Assembly (NCBI GenBank): GCA_023383815.1 | Contig: JAHDYG010000027.1 | Span: forward strand, 1 to 44,495 | Length of the DNA stretch: 44,495 nucleotides | Direction: 5' to 3' | Origin: Rhodocyclaceae bacterium | Lineage (GTDB): Bacteria > Pseudomonadota > Gammaproteobacteria > Burkholderiales > Rhodocyclaceae | Part shown: in pieces, positions 1 to 6,677 of the stretch | Numbering within the stretch: position 1 is the stretch's first letter | Layout: each line of letters begins with the position of its first letter | Made by a program: the position numbers and the translations under genes | Notes under the pieces: model-generated | The model's input: only the letters and a program-made list of their open reading frames with translations | Told to the model about the DNA's origin: nothing | The model's database searches: none

Positions 1-118
1 TTACAACGCTTGAGATTCAAGCGATAACCTGTCCACCGGAAGGGGGCAACTCCAAGGTGAAGCTTGGTGGGGAGCTTCCCGAGGGGGTGGAGGTCTGGCG
101 GGATCCGGGGCGGCCGGT

Positions 119-131
119 GGGGGTGGGGGTT
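119..131 (+). repeat. G-rich 13-mer direct repeat, copy 1
   Basis: GGGGGTGGGGGTT occurs here and again at 807-819, flanking the 170-718 gene. Bases 1-141 otherwise hold no gene I can support: one plus-strand frame stays open from base 3 to a stop at 195-197, but it runs through the hairpin and has no recognisable content. Confidence 0.5.
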
Positions 132-141
132 CTGAAACCGA

Positions 142-167
142 AGAAGGCCGGCTTGAGCCGGCCTTCT
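142..167 (-). terminator. Hairpin terminator after the secreted orphan gene
   Basis: A perfect 11-bp inverted repeat (AGAAGGCCGGC / GCCGGCCTTCT) with a TTGA loop lies two bases beyond the stop codon of the minus-strand gene at 170-718. The A/T-rich ends of the stem could serve transcription from either side. Confidence 0.6.
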
Positions 168-169
168 GG

Positions 170-718
170 TCAGGTTCCGCCGCACTCTGCCTGGTAGGTC
201 AACTGCCATGATCCATTACTTTGGCATACCTGGTAGGTTAGGGTCGAGGGGCCAGAGTTGGAGCAGGAGTTGATGAGTGTGTAGCCGGTTGGCGCTTGAT
301 TTGTGCACCAGTCGTCGCTTGCTGCGCAGGCAAGCTTCTCATGAAAGATTCCGGAGCTGCCGTATCTCCAGCGGCAACTAGCAGGGCCGGGCAGGGGTTC
401 CATGATTGGGGGAGGGGGCAGCTGGGCGGTTGCTGTGGCATCAAACGACCCAGAGAACCCTGCGCCAGGTGCTTGTGTTGAGTCCTGAGCTGAGGCGCTT
501 GTCATGGCAGCTCGGGCGTCGCCGGCCGCCTTGGCGGCATCGTGCCCGGCCTGGAGCGTTGGGTTTGGGGTGCGGGTGGCGCTGGCGCGCACCTGGTCCC
601 GGATGCTCGGGGTTTGGTGGCCGTCGCGCCGCTCGCTGCCGCGCAGCTGCTCGGCGGCGAGCGCGGGGGTGGAGAGGGCGAGGGCGAGGGCGGCGAGGGG
701 GATGAGAGGGGTTTTCAT
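170..718 (-). CDS. Secreted Cys-rich protein of unknown function
   Basis: 182 aa. Residues 1-22 form a clear Sec signal peptide (MKTP start, Leu/Ala core, cleavage near ALA-A), so the product is exported. A Pro/Ala/Thr-rich low-complexity linker follows to about residue 110. The C-terminal third is a compact domain with six Cys (CRWRY, LACAAS, WCTNQ, NSCSN, QVCQS, AECGG), probably disulfide-bonded in the periplasm or outside. I do not recognise the family. A small exported protein next to an integrase could be an adhesin-like or pilus-associated cargo, or a phage coat accessory; none of these can be shown. Start ATG has AAGG 8-9 bases upstream. A hairpin terminator follows the stop directly. 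Confidence 0.65.
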   Translation of the reverse strand: MKTPLIPLAALALALSTPALAAEQLRGSERRDGHQTPSIRDQVRASATRTPNPTLQAGHDAAKAAGDARAAMTSASAQDSTQAPGAGFSGSFDATATAQLPPPPIMEPLPGPASCRWRYGSSGIFHEKLACAASDDWCTNQAPTGYTLINSCSNSGPSTLTYQVCQSNGSWQLTYQAECGGT

Positions 719-741
719 GGGGGGGCGCCTTCTAGTTGAAA

Positions 742-771
742 GGCATAGACTAGCCCGCCATGGATGTGCAA
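742..771 (-). promoter_or_regulatory. Possible promoter of the secreted orphan gene
   Basis: Reading the minus strand: TTGCAC (771-766), 18-bp spacer, TATGCC (747-742), about 24 bases before the start codon at 718. Match to sigma-70 consensus is only fair. Confidence 0.3.
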
Positions 772-795
772 TGGGTGCGACAAAACGATGGTTTT

Positions 796-817
796 GGGTG
801 GGAATTGGGGGTGGGGG
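796..817 (+). other. Putative G-quadruplex motif
   Basis: Four G-runs (796-798, 800-802, 807-811, 813-817) with loops of 1, 4 and 1 bases on the plus strand fit the canonical intramolecular quadruplex pattern. It lies between brnA and the secreted orphan gene, just upstream of the latter's possible promoter. Confidence 0.45.
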
Positions 818-819
818 TT
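807..819 (+). repeat. G-rich 13-mer direct repeat, copy 2
   Basis: Identical to 119-131 (GGGGGTGGGGGTT). This copy is inside the putative quadruplex. Confidence 0.5.
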
Positions 820-881
820 GCGAACTGGGGCGAGGGTGGTAGTCTGTGCTGTCTGTCCCCTGTGCCAGGGGTGAGTGAAAG

Positions 882-909
882 GCGAAGGGCGGCGAGAGCC
901 GCCCTTCGC
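882..909 (-). terminator. Terminator of the brnT-brnA operon
   Basis: A perfect 12-bp stem (GCGAAGGGCGGC / GCCGCCCTTCGC, loop GAGA) one base beyond the brnA stop codon. On the minus strand the stem is followed by CTTTC, a weak T-tract. Confidence 0.65.
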
Positions 910-910
910 T

Positions 911-1240
911 CTATGTTTCAAGCATTTTTTTGTGCTGAGGGTCGCGCAGCCAGTCCTTCAGTGCCGCGTTCATTCTGGTTTGCCAGCCGGGACCGGCGGC
1001 GCGGAATGCATCAAGAACTTCAATGTCGATGCGGATCGCAACCTGTTCCTTTTTTCCGCTGCCGGCGGGGCGCCCTCTTGGTTTGCGCGCGGCCACGATT
1101 CCGGCCTGCATCTCCGCTGCACTGGCCGGCCGCTCGTCCTCATCTGAGCCGTCCCAAACAAAATAGCCGGCGGGGGGGGGTGACTTCATCGCGTCGAGGA
1201 TTTCTTCGCGTTCAGTCCGTTTCTTCACTGAGCCAGTCAT
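911..1240 (-). CDS. brnA: BrnA-family antitoxin
   Basis: 109 aa. The C-terminal part reads VAIRIDIEVLDAF followed by GWQTRMNAAL, the short beta-strand plus two helices of a ribbon-helix-helix DNA-binding fold as in BrnA (PF14384). The middle is charged and flexible. In this family the antitoxin wraps the BrnT toxin and the complex represses its own promoter. The ATG at 1240 is chosen because GGAGG stands 7 bases upstream; a longer frame from 1297 would run deeper into brnT. Its start lies inside the end of brnT (29-base overlap), so translation is probably coupled. Toxin-first order is normal for brnTA. Confidence 0.85.
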   Translation of the reverse strand: MTGSVKKRTEREEILDAMKSPPPAGYFVWDGSDEDERPASAAEMQAGIVAARKPRGRPAGSGKKEQVAIRIDIEVLDAFRAAGPGWQTRMNAALKDWLRDPQHKKMLET

Positions 1241-1505
1241 GATAGGCCTCCGCTTCGGTTTGGCTCGCTGGGCGAAAGCTAACGATGCGTGTCGCATTCT
1301 CGCGATCCAAATGGACCACCGTAAGCACCGCCAGCTGTGCCATTACATAGGAAAACGACTGAATGCGGGGCTCGCCCTTGCGCACCACCGGCACGTCCAA
1401 GCGGTAGCGCGATTCGAGAACATCGCGCGCATCGACGAAATCAAGACCGTGCTTCGCAAGGTTGGCCAAGCGCTTGGTTTCGTCCCAGATCAATCGCCTT
1501 TTCAT
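1212..1505 (-). CDS. brnT: BrnT-family toxin (RelE-like ribonuclease)
   Basis: 97 aa, the usual size. The N-terminal signature WDETKRLANLAKHGLDF (residues 7-23) and the C-terminal RIVSFRPAS strand followed by E-A-E are the hallmarks of BrnT (PF04365), an mRNA-cleaving RelE-fold toxin that stalls translation under stress. The ATG at 1505 is chosen over a TTG 36 bases upstream, because that TTG coincides with the -35 box (TTGACC) of an excellent promoter whose predicted start point is at or next to the ATG. The toxin mRNA is therefore probably leaderless. It forms an operon with brnA and sits in an integrative element, where such pairs commonly stabilise the element. Confidence 0.87.
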   Translation of the reverse strand: MKRRLIWDETKRLANLAKHGLDFVDARDVLESRYRLDVPVVRKGEPRIQSFSYVMAQLAVLTVVHLDRENATRIVSFRPASQTEAEAYHDWLSEETD

Positions 1506-1512
1506 GAAAATA

Positions 1513-1541
1513 ATTGTATCTACGTAAATCTGTAAGGTCAA
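1513..1541 (-). promoter_or_regulatory. Sigma-70 promoter of brnT-brnA
   Basis: Minus strand: TTGACC (1541-1536), exactly 17 bases, TACAAT (1518-1513). Only 7 bases separate the -10 box from the brnT ATG at 1505, so transcription should start at or within a base of the ATG. Confidence 0.75.
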
Positions 1542-1559
1542 TGATTATTTGTAGATACA
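1515..1559. promoter_or_regulatory. Inverted-repeat operator candidate for BrnA/BrnT
   Basis: TGTATCTAC (1515-1523) and GTAGATACA (1551-1559) are perfect 9-base inverted copies, 27 bases apart. One arm overlaps the -10 box and the other lies just upstream of the -35 box. A ribbon-helix-helix autorepressor such as BrnA would be expected to bind here. Confidence 0.55.
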
Positions 1560-1568
1560 TTATTTAAC

Positions 1569-2621
1569 CTAACCCGCCTCGAACTTTCGGCGCGCGGCGT
1601 CAATCCGCTGCGCAAGCTTCCCGGCCTGGAGGTGCGTATAACGCTTCAGCACCTGTAACGACCGGTGGCCGCTCACCGCGGCGAGTTCCAGTACGTTCAG
1701 ATCACCAAGCTCTGCAAGTGTTGAAAGCGCCTCGTGACGCAAATCATGAAAAGTCAGGTTCGCACAGCCGGCGCGCTCCGCAGCGCCCACGAAAGCCTTG
1801 TACAGGGTCATGCGTTGGGTCGGCAATACTGCGCCATTGATCGAGCGCGGGAGCCCCTTGAGGGCCCGGATAGCGGCTCCTGTAAGCGGAACCGCGCGAG
1901 CATCGCCGTTCTTCGTCGTCGGCAAAATCGCCACGCCGGATCGCAGGTCGACGTGCTCCCACCTCAACGACAGAAGTTCGCCTTGCCGCATTGCCGTTTC
2001 AAGTGCGAGTTCGACTGCAGGCCGCAACCATGGATTCCTGCTCCTTTCGCATTCTTCGAGCAACCTCACACGCTCGATTGCACTAAGCCGTCGCTCGCGT
2101 CCGTTGCTCGATCGCGGCTTTCGAACTCCAAGTACCGGGTTGCCGTTCGGAAGCGCGATTCCAAGCTCCTTCTGGGCGTAGCCAATCAGCTTTGACAGAA
2201 GATCGAGTTCGCTCTTGACGGTTGCGGGGCTTACTCGTGGCGCCTCGACCTGGTTGCTATACCTGCTGTCGGCTTCGGCTAGCCTGCGATCGCGATAGGA
2301 CGACACCACGCGAGGCGTGAGGCTCGCAAGGCTGTAGCTTCCGAGCTTCTCACGGAGTCGCGTGAGTTTGAATTTCCATGCGCTGCCGCGGTAGTGATGC
2401 GGCGCGAACTCCTCTTCGAATGTCTTTGCCAGATCCGCAATCGTCGTCACTTCGGCTGTGCGTCGAGGCAGGTACGTTCCACGTTCAAGCTCGGCTTGGA
2501 TCTGGCGTGCCCATTTTTCGGCGTCTGCGCGCATCGTGAAGGTCTTGCTGACAGGGGGCTGACCCCTGACCCTTACTCGCGCTTGAAACTGATGCGGCCC
2601 CCTCGAAACGATCGTCGGCAT
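1569..2621 (-). CDS. Tyrosine-recombinase integrase
   Basis: 350 aa phage-type integrase. An N-terminal arm-binding/SAM-like part (to about 170) precedes the catalytic domain, which shows the full active-site set: R212 (MRQGELLSLR), K237 (TTKNGD), H292 and R295 (FHDLRHE), H319 (SGHRS) and nucleophile Y328 (KRYTH). It should catalyse integration and excision at tRNA-Ser(GCU). The ATG at 2621 has AGG 8-9 bases upstream. An in-frame extension to 2774 exists, but it is only the antisense reading of the tRNA fragment (the familiar EGFEPS peptide) and should not be annotated. A candidate -10 (TATTAT, 2667-2662) lies between the att site and the start. Confidence 0.92.
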   Translation of the reverse strand: MPTIVSRGPHQFQARVRVRGQPPVSKTFTMRADAEKWARQIQAELERGTYLPRRTAEVTTIADLAKTFEEEFAPHHYRGSAWKFKLTRLREKLGSYSLASLTPRVVSSYRDRRLAEADSRYSNQVEAPRVSPATVKSELDLLSKLIGYAQKELGIALPNGNPVLGVRKPRSSNGRERRLSAIERVRLLEECERSRNPWLRPAVELALETAMRQGELLSLRWEHVDLRSGVAILPTTKNGDARAVPLTGAAIRALKGLPRSINGAVLPTQRMTLYKAFVGAAERAGCANLTFHDLRHEALSTLAELGDLNVLELAAVSGHRSLQVLKRYTHLQAGKLAQRIDAARRKFEAG

Positions 2622-2642
2622 GGCGTCTACCTGTCTTTCCGT

Positions 2643-2661
2643 TGTCCCAACTGTGTCCCAA
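2643..2661. promoter_or_regulatory. Two 8-bp direct repeats before int
   Basis: TGTCCCAA occurs at 2643-2650 and 2654-2661, start to start 11 bases (one helical turn), between the integrase start and the att site. A short palindrome, TCAGA-TGCG-TCTGA, follows at 2668-2681. Tandem repeats phased by one turn suit an arm-type site for integrase or excisionase, or a repressor operator. Confidence 0.4.
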
Positions 2662-2706
2662 ATAATATCAGATGCGTCTGAATGGCGCATGGTTACTGGT
2701 GGTTTA

Positions 2707-2773
2707 ACTCCCCTGCTAAGGGAGCATACCGGCAAAACCGGTATCGAGGGTTCGAATCCCTCCGTCTCCGCCA
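2707..2773 (+). tRNA. tRNA-Ser(GCU) 3' fragment, likely att site
   Basis: Anticodon stem CTCCC/GGGAG (2708-2712/2720-2724) encloses loop CTGCTAA with anticodon GCT at 2715-2717. A class II variable arm (ACCGG/CCGGT), a T-arm with GGTTCGAATCC and acceptor 3' strand CGTCTCCG-CCA follow. The expected 5' half (GGAGACG acceptor strand and D-arm) is absent upstream, so this is not a complete gene. Homology starts at the anticodon stem, a known crossover point for tyrosine integrases. A complete tRNA-Ser should be found at the other end of the element. Confidence 0.8.
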
Positions 2774-2784
2774 AACCTGAAAAA

Positions 2785-2808
2785 AGCCGGCTGCAGCCGG
2801 CTTTTTTT
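2785..2808 (+). terminator. Rho-independent terminator after tRNA-Ser
   Basis: AGCCGGC-TGCA-GCCGGCT stem flanked by A5 and T7. A textbook bidirectional terminator: it originally closed the tRNA-Ser transcript and could also serve the TAXI gene ending at 2848 on the other strand. Confidence 0.85.
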
Positions 2809-2847
2809 CGTCAGACTTCCTGGACTGCGCGTAAAGCCGCTTTTCGC

Positions 2848-3855
2848 TCAGCGTTGCGCATCGGAAACGGCGAACCCCTGTTCGGTCCAGAACTTCCGGG
2901 CGCCCTGGTGTACCGGGGTGACCACGCCGGTCAGGCCAGTGCGGATCGCCATTTCCCTGGCAGCACGGGCCATGGCGTGCATGAACTCGAGTCCTTCTCC
3001 GGAATAGACCGTGGCGAGCGATCGGTAGGCGAGATCCTCCGGAACATGCCGGCCGGCGACCCAGAGCGCTGAATCCTGGATGGAGTGCACGTCGTAGTCG
3101 ACGCCAGGGTAGGTTCCAGCGGGAATGGTGACCCGGGTGTAATAGGGGTGCTCTTTCAGCAGCGCGCCCCGCTGCGCAGGTTCGAACACCTGCAGCAGAC
3201 GGATCGGCTTGTGCGATGCGGCGCGGATCACCGAAGCATTGGGCAGGCCAGCGAAAGCCCACAAGGCATCGACCTGGTTCTCCGCGAGAGCGCTGGCGCC
3301 CTGCAGGTACCCCACGAACTGTGGCTGAATCCTGTCCCACATGCCGAGGCTTTCGAAAAAGCGCTGGGCCGAGGTCGCGGCGCCGGACCCTGAAGGGCCG
3401 ACGGCGACGCGTTTGCCCGCGAGCTGTGCGACTTCGGTGATGCCCGAGTCTTCGTGCACGATGAGGTGCGCGGGCGCCCCGTACAGGTAGGAGATCACCT
3501 GGACGTTCGTATAGGCGTTGGCGTCGCCAGCGAGACTCCCGCGGACGCCCAGATACAGGTCACCGGAGTAGACGATGCCGAAGTCGGCCTCCTTCGCGTG
3601 TACCCGGCGCAGATTCTCGACCGACCCGGCCGAGGCCATGTCTGTGATCTCCGTCCCTTCGAACTTGCGTGACAGCAGGGCAGAGATTCCATTCGACAGG
3701 AACTGGAAGGTGCCGCCCTCAGGCCCGCCCGAGAACGTCAGGTGCCGGGTCTGCGCGTACCCCGCCGATGGTGCGGCCAATACCGTGAAGGCCAGGGCCA
3801 TGAAAGCGAACCGGGCGAGACGTGCGGGGCGGTTGAGCAAGACGAAGAGGCCCAT
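2848..3855 (-). CDS. TAXI-type TRAP substrate-binding protein (second copy)
   Basis: 335 aa periplasmic binding protein of the TAXI family (TRAP-associated extracytoplasmic immunogenic). Signal peptide at 1-34 ending AGYAQ. The family's opening HLTFSGGPEGGTFQFL matches the ligand-binding N-lobe, and KRVAVGPSGSGAATSAQRF is the conserved mid-protein segment. It captures a small organic acid or amino acid and hands it to a TRAP permease. It is the last gene of a minus-strand operon, 32 bases after uspA. The first gene of the same operon (6742-7725) is a related but divergent TAXI protein, so one permease appears to be served by two receptors. Substrate unknown. Confidence 0.88.
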   Translation of the reverse strand: MGLFVLLNRPARLARFAFMALAFTVLAAPSAGYAQTRHLTFSGGPEGGTFQFLSNGISALLSRKFEGTEITDMASAGSVENLRRVHAKEADFGIVYSGDLYLGVRGSLAGDANAYTNVQVISYLYGAPAHLIVHEDSGITEVAQLAGKRVAVGPSGSGAATSAQRFFESLGMWDRIQPQFVGYLQGASALAENQVDALWAFAGLPNASVIRAASHKPIRLLQVFEPAQRGALLKEHPYYTRVTIPAGTYPGVDYDVHSIQDSALWVAGRHVPEDLAYRSLATVYSGEGLEFMHAMARAAREMAIRTGLTGVVTPVHQGARKFWTEQGFAVSDAQR

Positions 3856-3887
3856 GTGGGTTTCCTGATTGCGACAGATCCAGGGGT

Positions 3888-4364
3888 TCAGTCGGTCGAG
3901 CGCTCTCCGGCGGGCATTCCGCGAACGATCAGAACCGAGATTCCGACCTTGCGCACGAGATTTTCGGCCACGCTGCCAAGCAGCAGGCGTCGCACGCCGC
4001 GCCGCCCGTGCGAGCCGACGACCAGCAGATCGGCTCCCGACGACTGCACGGCATCGGCGATCAGGTCGTCCGCGTGCTTGCCGTGTCCTTTGATCAGATG
4101 CGCGCGAGCCTGCACGCCTGCCGTCCTGGCGTGTTCGACGGCGCGGGTGAGCACCTCCTCGCCGCTACTGACCAGCACATTCTTGAGCTGACTGGCGCTC
4201 GTCGTCGTCACGCCGCCTGCGTGAAATACATGGACGAGCTGTTCGTCGATCGCGTGTGCGATTTCCAGCTCGGCGCCATGGATGCGGGCGACCGTGATCG
4301 CTTCTTCCAGTGCCTTCTGCGACGTGGCGCTGTCGTCAATTGCGACGAATACGTGTCGATACAT
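3888..4364 (-). CDS. Universal stress protein, UspA family (ATP-binding type)
   Basis: 158 aa, single Usp domain. The ATP-binding signature G-2X-G-9X-G(S/T) is complete: G117, G120, G130 and S131. The N-terminal beta-strand HVFVAIDDS carries the conserved Asp. Start ATG has AGGAGAGG 5-6 bases upstream. The gene lies between the TRAP permease and the second TAXI receptor. UspA proteins encoded with TRAP transporters are known: TeaD of Halomonas elongata modulates TeaABC. A role sensing cellular ATP and adjusting uptake is therefore plausible, but inferred from context only. Confidence 0.9.
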   Translation of the reverse strand: MYRHVFVAIDDSATSQKALEEAITVARIHGAELEIAHAIDEQLVHVFHAGGVTTTSASQLKNVLVSSGEEVLTRAVEHARTAGVQARAHLIKGHGKHADDLIADAVQSSGADLLVVGSHGRRGVRRLLLGSVAENLVRKVGISVLIVRGMPAGERSTD

Positions 4365-4383
4365 GAATTCCTCTCCTGGCTAG

Positions 4384-4418
4384 GCACCGGATCGTCGCTG
4401 AGACGGACGACCCGGTGC
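4384..4418 (-). promoter_or_regulatory. Hairpin between TRAP permease and uspA
   Basis: GCACCGG-a-TCGTC pairs with GACGA-c-CCGGTGC (12 pairs, one mismatch, 9-base loop) in the 69-base gap. No T-tract follows, so it is more likely an mRNA-stabilising or partial-stop element than a full terminator. Confidence 0.4.
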
Positions 4419-4433
4419 GGGTTTGGCGTGCTT

Positions 4434-6638
4434 TCAGTCCAGTCCGCGGGCAACGGTTCTGGCCGAGACGATCTTTCGCTGGATCAGGAAGGCCGCGATC
4501 GCGGTGACCAGTCCAACCAGGTCGGACATCAGCCCGCCGGAGATCATGGCCAGGGCTGCGCCGCACAGGACGATCCGCAGCACGAGGCCTGCAGTGCCGA
4601 AGAACCAGCCCGTGATCCCCGATGCGAGCAGGTAGATGCCGAAGCTCGCAGTCACGAAGGCGTGCAGGTTTCCGTACCAGGCGCCTTGCATGAGCAGGGT
4701 CGGGGAGTAGAAGAACATGTATGGAACGACAAAGGCCGCGAGCCCGAACTTGAAGCTCTCGACACTGGTCTTCATCGGGTCGGACTGGGCAATCGCAGCA
4801 CCGGCATACGATGCGAGCGCGACCGGAGGCGTGATCGCCGACATCACCGCGTAGTAGAAGATGAAGAAGTGTGCGGTCAGCGGCTCGATGCCGAGCTGGA
4901 TCAGGCCCGGGGCGATGACGCTCGCCGCCACCGCGTAGGCGGCTGTCGTGGGCATGCCCATGCCGAGGATGATCGACACGCACATCGCAAAGAACAACGC
5001 GATGAACTGGCTCTGGCCGGCCAGTCCGAGCAGCATCGACGAGAAGCGGGTGCCCACTCCGGTCAATGCAATGACCCCGACGATGACTCCGGCGGCGGCG
5101 CATACCGCAACCAGTTGCAGAGACATCCGTGCGGCGATCTCGAACGCGTACAGGATCTCCTTGACGCCCATGCGGATCGGTGTGAACCAGCTCACGACGG
5201 CTGCCGCCGCCATGGCCAGGGTGCCCGCGCGGATCACCGAATAACCGAGGAACAGCGCGACGATCAGGGTCACGATCGGGATGAAGAGGAACGCCTGCCG
5301 TGCAAGCTTCGCGAACTCGGGCAGTTCCTCGCGCGGCAGGCCGCGCATGCCGTTCTTCAGCGCCTCCTTGTCGACCATGAAGTAGATCGACAGGAAGTAC
5401 AGGGCAGCCGGGATCACGGCCGCAATGACGATCTCGGCATAGGGAATTGCCGTGATCTCGGCCATGATGAACGCGCCGGCGCCCATGATCGGGGGCAGGA
5501 TCTGCCCACCCGACGAGGCGGCCGCCTCGACCGACGCAGCCGTCTGTGGCCGGTAGCCGACCTTCTTCATCAGCGGGATGGTGAGTGACCCGGTCGAGAC
5601 TACGTTGCCGGCTGAAGTGCCGTTGATCGTCCCCATCAGGGCGGACGAGAAGACTGCCACCTTTGCCGGGCCGCCGCGGGCGCCGCCAGCCGCGGCGAAC
5701 GCGAAATTCACGAAGTATTCACCGACGCGGCTGGCCTGGAGGAAGGCTGCGAAAGTGATGAACAGGATGATGTAGGTCGAGGAGATCGCCGTGGTCGCGC
5801 CGAGGATGCCATTGTCCGTGTAGATGAAGGCGAAGAAGCGGGCCGGCGCGTAGCCGCTGTGCTCGAGCACTCCCGGCAACCATGGTCCGAGGAAGCCGTA
5901 GGCGATGAAGATGCCGACGATGACGACCAGCGCAAGCCCGGCGAGGCGCCGCGTCAGCTCCAGAATCAGCAGGATGCCTGCGAGCGACGCATACATGTCG
6001 TTCGGGTGGGGAAAGACCTGCGCGCGGATGCGCAGGAACTCTGCGTGGGAAATGATGTAGGCGCCGACCGTGACCGCGGCGATCGCCAGAAGCAGGTCGG
6101 GCAGTGCGAGCCGGTTGCGTTCGCGCACCGGCGCGGTCCACGAGGCGAGGATGGCCAGGACGGTTCCGGCGAGGATCGGGTACCCGAAGGTCAGCAGCAT
6201 CTTGTCCTTCGGTGCGCCGGTCGGAACGAGATCGTTCGTCACGATGCCGAATGCGATCTGCCCCAGCGCGGTGAAGAGCGCGATGGCAGCGGGTAGCAGC
6301 AGAAGCCATTCCTGCACCGATGCGCCGCGTGCCCTGGCCGATTCGGCCGGAAAGGCGCGTGCCGAGAAAAAGATGAAACCGAGTGCCAGTCCGCCCGCGA
6401 CGTGACTCAGCCGGTAGATCCAGGTCTCCAGCGGGTAGAAGTTCATCACCCCGATGTGGAAGGCGGTGTACAGAATGCAGGCGGTTGCGAAGAGCACGCC
6501 GGTCCGGCCTGTGAAGACCCGCTGGTTCGACGTCACGACTTCGGCGTCGACGCCGGCGGCGATGTTGTCCTTGTCGCGCACGATCGAATCGGCCGCGCCA
6601 GGTGCAGCGGCAACGTCGTTGGGCGTCTGGGTGGTCAT
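4434..6638 (-). CDS. TRAP transporter fused permease (4TM/12TM)
   Basis: 734 aa inner-membrane protein. About residues 60-250 hold hydrophobic segments corresponding to the small DctQ-like subunit; the rest is the large DctM-like subunit, which forms the Na+-coupled channel. Motifs typical of TAXI-associated fused permeases are visible: NGTSAGNVVSTGSLTIPLMK, GGQILPPIMGAGAFIMAE, ILGMGMPTTAAYAVAA and SAITPPVALASYAGA. The ATG at 6638 has GGGAGAA upstream. It works with the TAXI receptors encoded on either side. A strong hairpin precedes it in the transcript (6678-6714), which may set its level below that of the receptor. Confidence 0.93.
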   Translation of the reverse strand: MTTQTPNDVAAAPGAADSIVRDKDNIAAGVDAEVVTSNQRVFTGRTGVLFATACILYTAFHIGVMNFYPLETWIYRLSHVAGGLALGFIFFSARAFPAESARARGASVQEWLLLLPAAIALFTALGQIAFGIVTNDLVPTGAPKDKMLLTFGYPILAGTVLAILASWTAPVRERNRLALPDLLLAIAAVTVGAYIISHAEFLRIRAQVFPHPNDMYASLAGILLILELTRRLAGLALVVIVGIFIAYGFLGPWLPGVLEHSGYAPARFFAFIYTDNGILGATTAISSTYIILFITFAAFLQASRVGEYFVNFAFAAAGGARGGPAKVAVFSSALMGTINGTSAGNVVSTGSLTIPLMKKVGYRPQTAASVEAAASSGGQILPPIMGAGAFIMAEITAIPYAEIVIAAVIPAALYFLSIYFMVDKEALKNGMRGLPREELPEFAKLARQAFLFIPIVTLIVALFLGYSVIRAGTLAMAAAAVVSWFTPIRMGVKEILYAFEIAARMSLQLVAVCAAAGVIVGVIALTGVGTRFSSMLLGLAGQSQFIALFFAMCVSIILGMGMPTTAAYAVAASVIAPGLIQLGIEPLTAHFFIFYYAVMSAITPPVALASYAGAAIAQSDPMKTSVESFKFGLAAFVVPYMFFYSPTLLMQGAWYGNLHAFVTASFGIYLLASGITGWFFGTAGLVLRIVLCGAALAMISGGLMSDLVGLVTAIAAFLIQRKIVSARTVARGLD

Positions 6639-6677
6639 TGGGAATTCTCCCGGTTCATGCTTGGTTGCTCACAAGAA

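Larger units (their letters stand above)
1..2773. mobile_element. Right end of an integrative element in tRNA-Ser(GCU)
   Basis: A complete tyrosine recombinase gene sits immediately left of a tRNA-Ser(GCU) 3' fragment, with accessory genes (BrnT/BrnA pair, secreted orphan protein) further left. This is the usual arrangement of a tRNA-targeted genomic island or prophage: integrase next to one junction, and the 3' part of the tRNA gene left at that junction. Core genes begin right after the tRNA terminator at 2785-2808. The left boundary, where a complete tRNA-Ser would be regenerated, lies outside the window, so size and type (phage, ICE, island) are unknown. No phage structural, conjugation or replication gene is visible here. 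Confidence 0.75.

Noticed and set aside
3-197. Possible C-terminal end of a plus-strand gene entering from the left
   Set aside because: The frame is open, but it runs through the hairpin at 142-167 and into the convergent gene's 3' end, and the peptide is not recognisable.
2670-2773. A complete tRNA gene at the att site
   Set aside because: The acceptor 5' strand GGAGACG and the D-arm expected about 27 bases before the anticodon stem are absent.
4008-5588. 526-residue plus-strand open frame opposite uspA and the TRAP permease
   Set aside because: Composition dominated by Arg, Asp, Gly and His, and no ribosome site; it is a shadow of two well-recognised genes.
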